Shown: positions 4,325 through 10,691 of the stretch, in pieces | Layout of the letters: each line of letters opens with the position of its first letter | Numbering within the stretch: position 1 is the first letter of the stretch | NCBI GenBank assembly: GCA_964613155.1 | Contig: CAZTHP010000085.1 | Span: forward strand, 1 to 10,691 | Source: TWA4 sp964613155 | Lineage (GTDB): Bacteria; Bacillota; Clostridia; Lachnospirales; Lachnospiraceae | DNA length: 10,691 nt | Direction: 5' to 3' | The notes under the pieces: model-generated | The model's database searches: none | Told to the model about the DNA's origin: nothing | The model's input: the letters and a program-made list of their open reading frames with translations, nothing else | Position numbers and translations under genes: made by a program

Positions 4325-6328
4325 TTACAGCAGCAGCGCGATATGGTATACGAGAAAAGCCGCCAACCATGCCACACCGCATTGCAGTAAAATTACACCA
4401 AGTGTCTGCAAGTTGGAGTTCAGTTCTCTGCGAATCGCTGCAATTGCTGCTACGCAGGGTGTATATAATAAGGTAAAGGTTAAAAAGCTTAACGCTTCTG
4501 GAATGGAATAGGTATTGACTAACACGGCTCCTAATGCATCGGAAGATGCATGCAGTAAAACGCCAAGTGTACTGATTACGGCTTCTTTTGCGGTAAATCC
4601 CGTGATCAGCGCTGTTACCATACGCCAGTCACCAAATCCCAGCGGTGCAAAGAGCGGTGCCATGATATGGCCGATCAAGGCCAGCAAACTATCGGCGCTG
4701 TCTGCTACGACATTTAAACGTGTATCAAAGGTCTGTAAGAACCAGATAATTACGGTTGCCGCAAAAATAACGGTAAATGCCTTCGTTAAAAAGTCTTTTG
4801 CTTTGTCCCACATCAGCATCAGTACGCTTTTCAAAGAAGGAAGACGATAATTCGGCAGTTCCATCACAAACGGCATGGAATTTCCCCGGAAAATCGTATG
4901 GTTAAAGAGCAGTGCTACCACAATTCCTGTTACAATGCCGCCTACGTACAGACCGATCATGACCAAAGCCTGATAGCGTTCAAAAAATGCAGCCGTAAAC
5001 ACCGCATAAATCGGAATTTTGGCAGAACAGCTGATAAACGGCGTTAAAATAATCGTCATTTTCCGATCACGCTCAGAAGACAGGGTTCTCGTTGCCATCG
5101 CTGCGGGAACGGTACAGCCAAATCCGATCAGCATCGGAACAAAGCTTCTGCCCGATAAGCCCAGTTTTCGCAGCAGCTTATCCATGACAAAAGCCACTCT
5201 TGCCATATAGCCAGTATCTTCCAGAATCGATAAGAAGAAAAACAAGACCACGATCGTCGGCAAAAAGCTCAAAACACTTCCGACACCCGCGAAAACGCCG
5301 TCGATAACCATGTTGTGTACCACTTCATTAATACCATAATTGACCAGTGCCTGATCCGCTAAAGCAGTCACCCAGTCGATTCCTGCTGCCAGTGCATCAC
5401 TTAAATACGCACCGATCACATTAAAGGTCAACCAGAAAATACTCAGCATGATCAGCAAAAAGACCGGAATTGCAAAAATCCGATGTGTCAGAACCGCATC
5501 AATTTTCTCACTGCGCAGTCGTTCCTTGCTCACTTTGCATTTTACAACTGCCTCAGAACAAACATGTTCAATAAACGTATAGCGCATATCCGCCAGTGCC
5601 GCATTTCGATCCATATGATGATCGGTTTCCATTTCTAAAATACTATGCTGCATCATTTCGTATTCGTTATCGGAAAGATTCAGCTGTTGAATAATCAGCT
5701 CATCTCCTTCTACAACTTTAGTGGCAGCAAAACGAGGGGACATCTGAGCGGCAACGGCATGATCTTCCACCTGATGACAAACTGCATGGATACAGCGGTG
5801 AACGGGTCCTTGTTCACAAAAATCCGTTACCTTTGGATAAATCCGTTTACTTGCTACTTTAACAGCCTCCTGAATCAGGTCATCAATCCCTTCATTTTTG
5901 ATCGCACTGATCGGAATAACCGGTACACCCAGCAATTCTTCCATCTTCTTATAATCGATCGAACCGCCATTATTGCGCACTTCATCCATCATATTCAGGG
6001 CAACTACCATCGGAATATGCATTTCCAAAAGCTGCAGTGTTAAGTATAAATTTCTTTCAATATTCGTCGCATCGACAATATTAATGATTCCCTGCGGTTT
6101 TTCATGCAGCAGAAAATCCCGCGTTACGATTTCCTCATTGGTATAAGGACGCATCGAATAAATACCAGGAAGATCGACAATGGAACAATTTTTTACCGAA
6201 CGCATCTCTCCCATCTTCTGATCGACTGTAACGCCCGGAAAATTCCCTACATGCTGATTGGAACCGGTCAGCTGGTTAAACAAAGTCGTCTTTCCACAGT
6301 TCTGATTACCTGCTAATGCAAAGATCAT
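4325..6328 (-). CDS. feoB: Ferrous iron transporter FeoB
   Basis: FeoB carries Fe(II) across the cytoplasmic membrane, coupled to an N-terminal G-protein domain. The 667-residue product has all the marks. G1 is GNQNCGKTT (7-15), the G2/switch region NFPGVTV (29-35), G3 DLPG (52-55), G4 NMMD (112-115) and G5 SAIKNEG (141-147). A helical GDI-like linker follows to about 275, then the membrane domain. The two transport motifs with conserved Cys are GFGCTVPA (402-409) and PFISCSAKIPIYA (430-442). Further helices are near 286-306, 352-372, 456-476, 517-532 and 643-665. Length is within the bacterial range. ATG 6328 overlaps the feoA stop by 4 bp (ATGA), so translation is coupled. The frame is intact. 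Function is assigned with high confidence. Confidence 0.97.
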   Translation of the reverse strand: MIFALAGNQNCGKTTLFNQLTGSNQHVGNFPGVTVDQKMGEMRSVKNCSIVDLPGIYSMRPYTNEEIVTRDFLLHEKPQGIINIVDATNIERNLYLTLQLLEMHIPMVVALNMMDEVRNNGGSIDYKKMEELLGVPVIPISAIKNEGIDDLIQEAVKVASKRIYPKVTDFCEQGPVHRCIHAVCHQVEDHAVAAQMSPRFAATKVVEGDELIIQQLNLSDNEYEMMQHSILEMETDHHMDRNAALADMRYTFIEHVCSEAVVKCKVSKERLRSEKIDAVLTHRIFAIPVFLLIMLSIFWLTFNVIGAYLSDALAAGIDWVTALADQALVNYGINEVVHNMVIDGVFAGVGSVLSFLPTIVVLFFFLSILEDTGYMARVAFVMDKLLRKLGLSGRSFVPMLIGFGCTVPAAMATRTLSSERDRKMTIILTPFISCSAKIPIYAVFTAAFFERYQALVMIGLYVGGIVTGIVVALLFNHTIFRGNSMPFVMELPNYRLPSLKSVLMLMWDKAKDFLTKAFTVIFAATVIIWFLQTFDTRLNVVADSADSLLALIGHIMAPLFAPLGFGDWRMVTALITGFTAKEAVISTLGVLLHASSDALGAVLVNTYSIPEALSFLTFTLLYTPCVAAIAAIRRELNSNLQTLGVILLQCGVAWLAAFLVYHIALLL

Positions 6329-6558
6329 AATGTTCTGCCTCCGGTTAATTCAATTTTTTCTGCATCTTCTTTTCGAATACTCAGCTGATAACCTCTCAAG
6401 TTCAGCTCGATCGGATCTCCCATAGGTGCTACCTTGCATAAGGTGACCTTTGTTCCTGGAATCAGTCCCATATCCAATAAGCGGCAGCGAAGTGCATTTT
6501 CCCCACCGACACTTTGAATAACAGAAGACTGTCCAATATTCAATTCGCTTAATTTCAT
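6325..6558 (-). CDS. feoA: FeoA, SH3-like accessory protein of ferrous iron uptake
   Basis: This 77-residue cytoplasmic protein has the FeoA fold of an SH3-like barrel: MKLSELNIGQSSVIQSVGG, ALRCRLLDMGLIPGTKVTL, APMGDPIELNLRGYQLSIRK. The 'R.RL.DMGL.PG..V' and 'GDP.E...RGY.LS.R' stretches are the family hallmarks. FeoA is thought to bind FeoB and affect its activity. ATG 6558 begins exactly where the family does; an in-frame ATG at 6588 would add ten residues (MGATKERECN) not seen in the family. The ribosome site is only moderate (AGAGAGAGA, about 7 nt upstream). It is the first gene of the operon, behind a promoter with a Fur-like box, and overlaps feoB by 4 bp. Confidence 0.95.
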   Translation of the reverse strand: MKLSELNIGQSSVIQSVGGENALRCRLLDMGLIPGTKVTLCKVAPMGDPIELNLRGYQLSIRKEDAEKIELTGGRTL

Positions 6559-6599
6559 GTTACATTCTCTCTCTTTCGTTGCTCCCAAAGCGGGAACAC

Positions 6600-6629
6600 A
6601 TTTTACAGCTTATTGATTATTTTTCTCAA
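6600..6629 (-). promoter_or_regulatory. Promoter of the feo operon
   Basis: On the minus strand TTGAGA (6629-6624) and TAAAAT (6605-6600) are 18 bp apart, upstream of feoA. A start near 6593 gives a leader of about 35 nt. The -35 is overlapped by the Fur-like box. Confidence 0.6.
6614..6628 (-). promoter_or_regulatory. Candidate Fur box over the feo promoter
   Basis: On the minus strand TGAGAAAAATAATCA matches the 7-1-7 Fur consensus TGATAATNATTATCA at 11 of 14 defined positions, including all of TGA and all of ATCA at the ends. It covers most of the -35 and the spacer. Iron-replete Fur binding here would block the feo operon, which is the known mode of control for this operon in many bacteria. 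Confidence 0.55.
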
Positions 6630-6654
6630 AAACTTACTCAAGGTTAGCATAAGA

Positions 6655-6697
6655 AAACCTGTCAGTCAATACGCTGTATCGAAAAACTGACAGGTTT
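6655..6697 (-). terminator. Terminator of the GH25 lysozyme gene
   Basis: AAACCTGTCAGT (6655-6666) pairs perfectly over 12 bp with 6686-6697. The 19-nt loop holds a second small stem (ATAC / GTAT, 6669-6679). It begins 13 bp past the lysozyme stop codon. On the minus strand the stem runs into TTTTCTT, and on the plus strand into CCCCTTTTTG. It isolates the feo promoter from lysozyme transcription. Confidence 0.8.
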
Positions 6698-6709
6698 CCC
6701 CTTTTTGTT

Positions 6710-8782
6710 TTATTTTACTTGAATTCCCACATCGGTATTATACTTACTGTATACTTTTTTGCCATTTACAGTTCGATATGCCCGGACGGTATAAAATACT
6801 TTTTTCTGGCTGGTGCCTGTTACTGTGCAGGATACGGTACTGCCCGATTTGATCGTCTTGACCGTTTCCCATTTACCAGTCTTTAGATTTTTTCGATATA
6901 CCACATATCCAGTAGCACCGCTGATTTTCTTCCAATTGACCTTTACCTTCCCCTTGGTTGTCGAAGACAGTGTGAAAGAAGGCTTCGAAGGAATGGCTTT
7001 TCCGGAAATTCCTGCTTTCTCATAGGAACTCCACACCACTTTACCGTTCAGCTTTCGATAAGCTTTTACCGTATAAAGATAGGTTTGTCCCGTCACAGCG
7101 GCTTTATCTGTATAGGTAAGAGCGGTCACGGTCGCCTGCTTTTCCCATTTTCCACCGGATACCTTTCGATAAATTCGGTATCCATCGGCACCTTCGGTCT
7201 TCTTCCAACTCAGCTTAATGCTTTTATAGCCCTGCGAAGATGTACTCTTTAAGATAGGGGCAGCTAACGTTGTTTTTCCAGAAATTCCCTTTTTATCATA
7301 AGAACTCCACACAGTTTTCCCATCTACTTTCTGATAGGCTTTTACCGTATAAACATACGTTTCTCCTGTTGCAGCCGTTTCATCTGTATAAGTAAGGCCT
7401 GTCACAGTCGCCTGCATTTCCCAGCTTCCGCCGGATACCTTTCGATAAACCCGGTAGCCAGCGGCACCTTCGGTCTTCTTCCAGCTCAGCTTCAAAGTAT
7501 GGTAATTCTCCGCTATCACGCTTTGCAGAACCGGTGCTTCCAGTTGGATCGTCTCCGGCGGCTGCGTCTCGTTATCGCTTCCACCCGTGCTGTTCGAACC
7601 ACTGCCCACGTTCTGCTTTTTCGTAAAAATGAAATTCATATCAATCTTTCCGCTGATTCCTTTGACCGCACCATCTTCTGAATACTGCCACATCATATAC
7701 GGCGAAGCACTGTAATCCGTTGCCGTCGTATAATGCGCCAGCCAGATCGGAATCCCCGCATTTGTCAAGGTTTTTACATTCATTTCATCGTTTAAGAAAG
7801 AGGCATTGGCATACACCATAGGCTGATAGCCTGCTTCCCAAATTACATCTGCAAATGCCTGACAGACTGCGGTCTGCTTTGCCTTCGTTAATTTCGCATC
7901 ATACAAACGTCCGGTTGTTCCATTTGCTCCTGCATATTCAACATCCATCACGATCGGAAGCTGCATTTCATCCAGATAATCTTTGCATAAATCCAGACAC
8001 ATCTGTGCTTCTTCTTTCGCTTCGTCCTGGGTAATCGCCTGCGAGAAAATATAAACCCCTACTTGTAAGCCAGCTTTCAGTGCCCCTTCAATATGCGTCG
8101 CATAACAAGAATCCTTTGCCAATGTTCCAGTCTTGCCATAGCCACGATAAGCACAGCGGATTATGACCGAATCAATTCCATCCGCTTTCACCGCTTCCCA
8201 GTCAATTTCCGGCTGATATCGGGAAACATCAATCGCATGAGAAACTTCATATCCCGCTAAAACCGTATAGGTTTTCTGGGTATAGGGACTTTTCAGCAAA
8301 TTTCCCGCCGTACTTCCTTCAGAAATCACAGAAGGTGTTTCCTTTCGCGGAACCGGATTTCCCTGCGCATCATAATACTTCCAATATTCTGCATCTCCGC
8401 CATCAATTTCGTAAAGTTCCTCTGCAGTTTTCGTATCAATTGAAATCTCGGTTTCATTCGTCAAATCCTCAGTTGTTCTAGCCAAATCTCCCTTTTCACT
8501 CGTTAAACCCTCAGTTGTTCCACCTGAATTCTCCGTTTCACCCGTTAAGCCTTCTGTTGTTCCAGCTGAACCCTCCGTTTTACCCAACAATTCCTCTGCC
8601 CTTCTAGTGAAACTATCCGTTTTGTCAGCCAAGTCCGCTGCTTCAGTCACTGTACTGGTATTTGTTGAAATTTCAGCGGCACTTACCATTTGAATGGGTA
8701 TCGATGTCAAACACACGGTAACAGCCGTTGCATACAAAATACAATGTTTCAATTTTCTTCTTAAGCATCTGCGTGGTTTCAT
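6710..8782 (-). CDS. Secreted GH25 muramidase (lysozyme) with three FnIII-like domains
   Basis: This predicted extracellular hydrolase cuts the MurNAc-GlcNAc bond of peptidoglycan. The 690-residue product starts at ATG 8782 (AAAGGA about 10 nt upstream; a TTG 9 bp earlier sits too close to it). A signal peptide with basic start MKPRRCLRRKLK and hydrophobic core ends at VSA-AE (cut after residue 35). Residues 68-115 are Thr/Glu/Gly-rich 14-residue repeats. The GH25 domain spans about 183-388: HAIDVSRYQPEIDW (Asp 185), PIVMDVEY (Asp 280, Glu 282, catalytic pair), WLAHY and MMWQYSEDG, ending GKIDMNF. A Ser/Gly linker leads to three FnIII-like domains of about 90 residues (414-503, 506-595, 599-688), probably for wall or surface binding. 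The first two are about three-quarters identical. There is no LPXTG or SLH anchor. It stands alone between a terminator and a divergent intergenic region. It could serve in wall turnover or against other bacteria. Confidence 0.92.
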   Translation of the reverse strand: MKPRRCLRRKLKHCILYATAVTVCLTSIPIQMVSAAEISTNTSTVTEAADLADKTDSFTRRAEELLGKTEGSAGTTEGLTGETENSGGTTEGLTSEKGDLARTTEDLTNETEISIDTKTAEELYEIDGGDAEYWKYYDAQGNPVPRKETPSVISEGSTAGNLLKSPYTQKTYTVLAGYEVSHAIDVSRYQPEIDWEAVKADGIDSVIIRCAYRGYGKTGTLAKDSCYATHIEGALKAGLQVGVYIFSQAITQDEAKEEAQMCLDLCKDYLDEMQLPIVMDVEYAGANGTTGRLYDAKLTKAKQTAVCQAFADVIWEAGYQPMVYANASFLNDEMNVKTLTNAGIPIWLAHYTTATDYSASPYMMWQYSEDGAVKGISGKIDMNFIFTKKQNVGSGSNSTGGSDNETQPPETIQLEAPVLQSVIAENYHTLKLSWKKTEGAAGYRVYRKVSGGSWEMQATVTGLTYTDETAATGETYVYTVKAYQKVDGKTVWSSYDKKGISGKTTLAAPILKSTSSQGYKSIKLSWKKTEGADGYRIYRKVSGGKWEKQATVTALTYTDKAAVTGQTYLYTVKAYRKLNGKVVWSSYEKAGISGKAIPSKPSFTLSSTTKGKVKVNWKKISGATGYVVYRKNLKTGKWETVKTIKSGSTVSCTVTGTSQKKVFYTVRAYRTVNGKKVYSKYNTDVGIQVK
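8435..8585 (-). repeat. 42-bp (14-residue) repeats in the lysozyme N-terminal linker
   Basis: Successive 42-bp units encode GKTEGSAGTTEGLT, GETENSGGTTEGLT, SEKGDLARTTEDLT and a partial NETEIS. The TTEGLT/TTEDLT segment is kept at a fixed phase. The unit preserves frame, so linker length can vary by slippage. Edges are approximate. Confidence 0.75.
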
Positions 8783-8927
8783 GAATTCCAAGTCCTTTCT
8801 GTTTCTCTGTCAATATTTTGCCAATCACAAGCTCCGGTACTTTTCACAGCATTTTCCTTATTTTTAATCATACCGTAACATAAGCATACGAAAAACGTTC
8901 AACTAACGGCATGATCGAATGACCCTT

Positions 8928-8945
8928 TGATAAAATATTTTATCA
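8928..8945. promoter_or_regulatory. Perfect 18-bp palindrome, candidate operator
   Basis: TGATAAAATATTTTATCA reads the same on both strands. It lies between the divergent lysozyme and pepD genes, about 150 bp from each start. Its ends (TGATAA / TTATCA) resemble Fur-family half-sites, but the spacing is 6 bp instead of the canonical 3, so the binder is unknown. Confidence 0.5.
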
Positions 8946-8984
8946 TTCCATTGTATTTTCGTAAACCCGAAAAAAAGTGGATTT

Positions 8985-8996
8985 CAGGATATCCTG
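8985..8996. promoter_or_regulatory. Perfect 12-bp palindrome upstream of the pepD promoter
   Basis: CAGGATATCCTG is a perfect dyad ending 38 bp upstream of the pepD -35. It could be an activator or repressor site. Palindromes of this length also occur by chance, so support is modest. Confidence 0.3.
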
Positions 8997-9034
8997 CAAT
9001 CTGCTTTCTTTCTTCGGATTCTTTGATTCTCACC

Positions 9035-9063
9035 TTGCCGGATATTCTAATCAGTGGTATAGT
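9035..9063 (+). promoter_or_regulatory. Promoter of pepD
   Basis: TTGCCG (9035-9040) and TATAGT (9058-9063) are 17 bp apart. A start near 9070 gives a short leader of about 33 nt that includes the GGAGGA ribosome site. Confidence 0.7.
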
Positions 9064-9102
9064 TACATCAGATCATGATACCAGATAGATTGGAGGACTT
9101 TT

Positions 9103-10551
9103 ATGAGTAACTTGACAACCCTGCAGCCCGCAGAAGTATTTTATTATTTCGACCAGATCTGCAGCATTCCCCACGGCTCCGGCAATACCAAAGCAATCAG
9201 CGATTATTGTGTGGATTTCGCAAAAAAACATGGTCTTCGCTATATTCAGGAAGATTCGGATAATGTCATCATTTTTAAGGATGGTACAGCCGGATATGAA
9301 GAATCTGCTCCTGTAATCATTCAAGGACATTTGGATATGGTTTGTGAAAAAGAAGCAGACTGCACACTTGACATGGACACCGAAGCAATCACCCCTTATG
9401 CAGATGGCGATTTTGTAAGAGCCAAGCAAACAACACTGGGCGGCGATGATGGAATTGCGATCGCCTATGCACTGGCTATTCTGGCATCGGATTCAATTGC
9501 CCATCCGCCGATTGAAGCGGTTTTTACAACCGATGAAGAAATTGGACTGTTAGGTGCAACGTCCTTAGATCCTTCCCCCTTAAAAGGACGCATTATGCTG
9601 AATCTGGACAGCGAACTGGAAGGTCATTTCCTCGTAAGCTGCGCTGGTGGGATTCGAATGGACTGCATCACACCGCTTCATCGTATGACCGATATGGCTG
9701 TGCGCTATCAACTTTGCATTTCCGGTCTTTCCGGCGGTCATTCTGGTGCTGAGATTCATAAATGGGGTGCAAACTCTAATGTTTTAGCAGGACGTTTGCT
9801 CTATGCACTGGACAATCAGGCTGAATTTTGGATTGGCGATTTAAAAGGTGGATTAAAGGATAATGCGATTCCGATCCAGACCGATCTGACACTTTATGTC
9901 AACCAACAGGACTGCGAAGCATTTGAAGAAACGGTACGTACAGTAGAAGCAGAACTGCAGGCAGAATATCGGGTAACCGACCCGCAATTAACGATTTCCA
10001 TGCGGCGCGGTCCGGAAGAAATCGCACATATGCTGGATACGCGCTCCACAGGCTTAGTGACCTTCCTTTTGATGAACTATCCCAATGGCGTACAACGCAT
10101 GAGTTCTGATATCCCTGGTCTGGTGGAAACTTCCTTAAACCTGGGAATTTTATACCTGACCGCCCATGAAATGCACAGTTCCTTTGCACTGCGCAGCTCC
10201 GTCGGCACTGCCAAAGAAGCACTGATCGATAAACTGGTCTTCTTAACTGAATTTACAGGCGGAACCTGTGCTTTCAGCGGAGATTATCCTGCATGGGAAT
10301 ATAAACCAGAATCTGCACTGCGCAACGTTGTGCATGAAGTTTATCAGGATATGTATCAAAAAGATTGCGTCTTCGAAGCAATTCACGCCGGTGTAGAATG
10401 CGGTATTTTCTCAAATAAACTGCCTGGTCTGGACTGCATCTCCTATGGACCGGATCTCTTCGATATCCACACCACACGAGAAGCAATGTCAATTTCTTCT
10501 GTTAAACGCGTTTGGGAATTTACTCTGGAACTCTTAAAACGACTGAAATAA
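9103..10551 (+). CDS. pepD: Aminoacyl-histidine dipeptidase (peptidase family M20)
   Basis: This cytoplasmic metallo-dipeptidase splits Xaa-His and related dipeptides taken up from peptides. The product has 482 residues, the usual PepD length. The two-metal site of M20 enzymes is visible: GHLDMV (His 76, Asp 78 near the metal), LGGDDG (bridging Asp 115), TTDEEIG (general base Glu 145 and metal ligand Glu 146), and NLDSE (Asp 169). SGLSGGHSGAEIHK (207-220) belongs to the lid/dimer domain between the two halves of the catalytic domain. Near the C terminus, AIHAGVECGIFSNKLPGLD and SYGPDLFDIHTTRE supply the remaining His/Glu motif. ATG 9103 has GGAGGA (9092-9097) at 5 nt. It appears monocistronic, with its own promoter. 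Confidence in family is high; the substrate range within M20 is less certain. Confidence 0.95.
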   Translation: MSNLTTLQPAEVFYYFDQICSIPHGSGNTKAISDYCVDFAKKHGLRYIQEDSDNVIIFKDGTAGYEESAPVIIQGHLDMVCEKEADCTLDMDTEAITPYADGDFVRAKQTTLGGDDGIAIAYALAILASDSIAHPPIEAVFTTDEEIGLLGATSLDPSPLKGRIMLNLDSELEGHFLVSCAGGIRMDCITPLHRMTDMAVRYQLCISGLSGGHSGAEIHKWGANSNVLAGRLLYALDNQAEFWIGDLKGGLKDNAIPIQTDLTLYVNQQDCEAFEETVRTVEAELQAEYRVTDPQLTISMRRGPEEIAHMLDTRSTGLVTFLLMNYPNGVQRMSSDIPGLVETSLNLGILYLTAHEMHSSFALRSSVGTAKEALIDKLVFLTEFTGGTCAFSGDYPAWEYKPESALRNVVHEVYQDMYQKDCVFEAIHAGVECGIFSNKLPGLDCISYGPDLFDIHTTREAMSISSVKRVWEFTLELLKRLK

Positions 10552-10558
10552 AATAAAA

Positions 10559-10644
10559 CGCGATTCCTCTCACTATGAGAAATACTCGTTGTGAGAAATA
10601 CTCGTTGTGAGAAATACTCGTTGTGAGTTTCTCAAATTATCGCG
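10559..10644. other. Nested inverted repeats enclosing a tandem array, downstream of pepD
   Basis: Outer arms CGCGAT (10559-10564) and ATCGCG (10639-10644) enclose inner arms TGAGAAA (10576-10582) and TTTCTCA (10628-10634), with the 16-bp repeats in the loop. The structure starts 8 bp past the pepD stop. It could act as a terminator or RNA-stabilising structure, but no T run follows, so it is not a standard intrinsic terminator. Further right, AAATGCT and AGCATTT (about 10657-10677) form a 7-bp stem followed by TTTC, a weak terminator candidate. Confidence 0.4.
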
Positions 10645-10691
10645 GTGCTCCTCAAATGCTTGTGCAAGCACAGCATTTTCATCGCTACTCG
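10573..10691 (-). pseudogene. Possible gene fragment entering from the right edge
   Basis: On the minus strand a frame is open from the window edge to a TAG at 10573-10575. It begins SSDENAVLAQAFEEHRDNLR, which looks like real protein, with faint resemblance to the first residues of sigma-70-type factors (FEEHR..LR). It then runs into the 16-bp tandem repeat, reading it in three different frames (NSQRVFLTTSISHNEYFS) before stopping. That is what a gene broken by repeat expansion would look like. The start lies outside the window, and the fragment is too short to name. It may also be a chance open frame. Confidence 0.25.
10577..10624. repeat. Three perfect 16-bp tandem repeats
   Basis: GAGAAATACTCGTTGT occurs three times without spacer or mismatch (10577-10592, 10593-10608, 10609-10624). 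Perfect identity suggests recent or ongoing slippage. The unit is not a multiple of three, so copy changes would shift any frame crossing it. Confidence 0.92.

Larger units (their letters stand above)
8783..9102. other. Divergent intergenic region between the GH25 and pepD genes
   Basis: This 320-bp gap has no gene. It holds the 18-bp palindrome at 8928-8945, the 12-bp palindrome at 8985-8996, the pepD promoter at 9035-9063 and the pepD ribosome site. For the lysozyme gene I find only poor promoter candidates, for example TATGAT at 8864-8869 on the minus strand with a weak -35, so I do not call one. I recognised no riboswitch consensus in the lysozyme leader. Confidence 0.6.

Noticed and set aside
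4165..4511. Plus-strand open frames over the purine-rich spacer and feoB end
   Set aside because: They are antisense to feoB and a pyrimidine tract, with no ribosome site and unnatural composition.
6634..6652. DtxR/IdeR-like sequence GCTAACCTTGA upstream of the feo promoter
   Set aside because: Only one half resembles the consensus and the other half matches about 5 of 9 positions. The Fur-like box is better matched and better placed.
8783..8930. Riboswitch in the lysozyme leader
   Set aside because: I looked for cyclic dinucleotide riboswitch consensus segments and found none.
9073..9429. 118-codon minus-strand open frame opposite the start of pepD
   Set aside because: It overlaps a clear metallopeptidase reading frame and has no recognisable motifs or ribosome site.
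10552..10691. CRISPR array suspected from regular repeats
   Set aside because: The 16-bp copies are directly adjacent with no spacers, and the unit is too short for a CRISPR repeat.

Overview
The window looks like chromosome from a low-to-moderate GC Firmicute, most likely an anaerobic Clostridia member (Lachnospiraceae/Eubacteriaceae-like). The reasons are strong GGAGG ribosome sites, a feoA-feoB pair followed by a small Cys-rich FeoB-associated membrane protein, a secreted GH25 lysozyme with C-terminal fibronectin-III-like repeats, and an M20 aminoacyl-histidine dipeptidase. This placement is inferred from gene content, not from a marker gene.

Layout. (1) 1-763: a decayed WYL-type regulator on the minus strand, with a frameshift and a premature stop, behind a plausible promoter with overlapping inverted repeats. 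(2) 830-2335: a divergent pair. On the minus strand is an unrecognised 282-residue protein with seven 12-residue repeats, six of which carry a Cys at the same position. On the plus strand is a 71-residue XRE/Cro-type repressor. Three contiguous 15-bp palindromic repeats lie between them and reach the repressor's -35 region, so they look like its operators. (3) 2336-2713: AT-rich non-coding DNA with a 4 x 17-bp tandem repeat and a strong terminator. (4) 2714-3994, minus strand: a TetR-family regulator and an unrecognised downstream protein, with their own promoter and a candidate operator. (5) 3991-6629, minus strand: the ferrous iron uptake operon feoA-feoB-Cys-rich protein, with a good Fur-box match over the feoA -35 element. 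(6) 6655-8782, minus strand: a secreted GH25 muramidase with three FnIII-like domains, ending at a strong hairpin. (7) 8783-9102: divergent intergenic region with two perfect palindromes and the pepD promoter. (8) 9103-10551, plus strand: pepD. (9) 10552-10691: a 3 x 16-bp tandem repeat inside a nested hairpin, and a possible gene fragment entering from the right on the minus strand.

How the parts fit. The Feo block is one iron-uptake unit: FeoA modulates FeoB, FeoB carries Fe(II) across the membrane, and the small Cys-rich protein probably assists. The TetR gene follows closely but has its own promoter. The GH25 enzyme and PepD are separate wall-hydrolysis and peptide-scavenging functions. 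Short tandem repeats are unusually common here: 36, 15, 9, 17, 42 and 16 bp units at six places, in coding and non-coding DNA. The least explained and most interesting locus is the divergent XRE repressor / Cys-periodic repeat protein pair. No RNA genes, CRISPR array or insertion sequence were seen.
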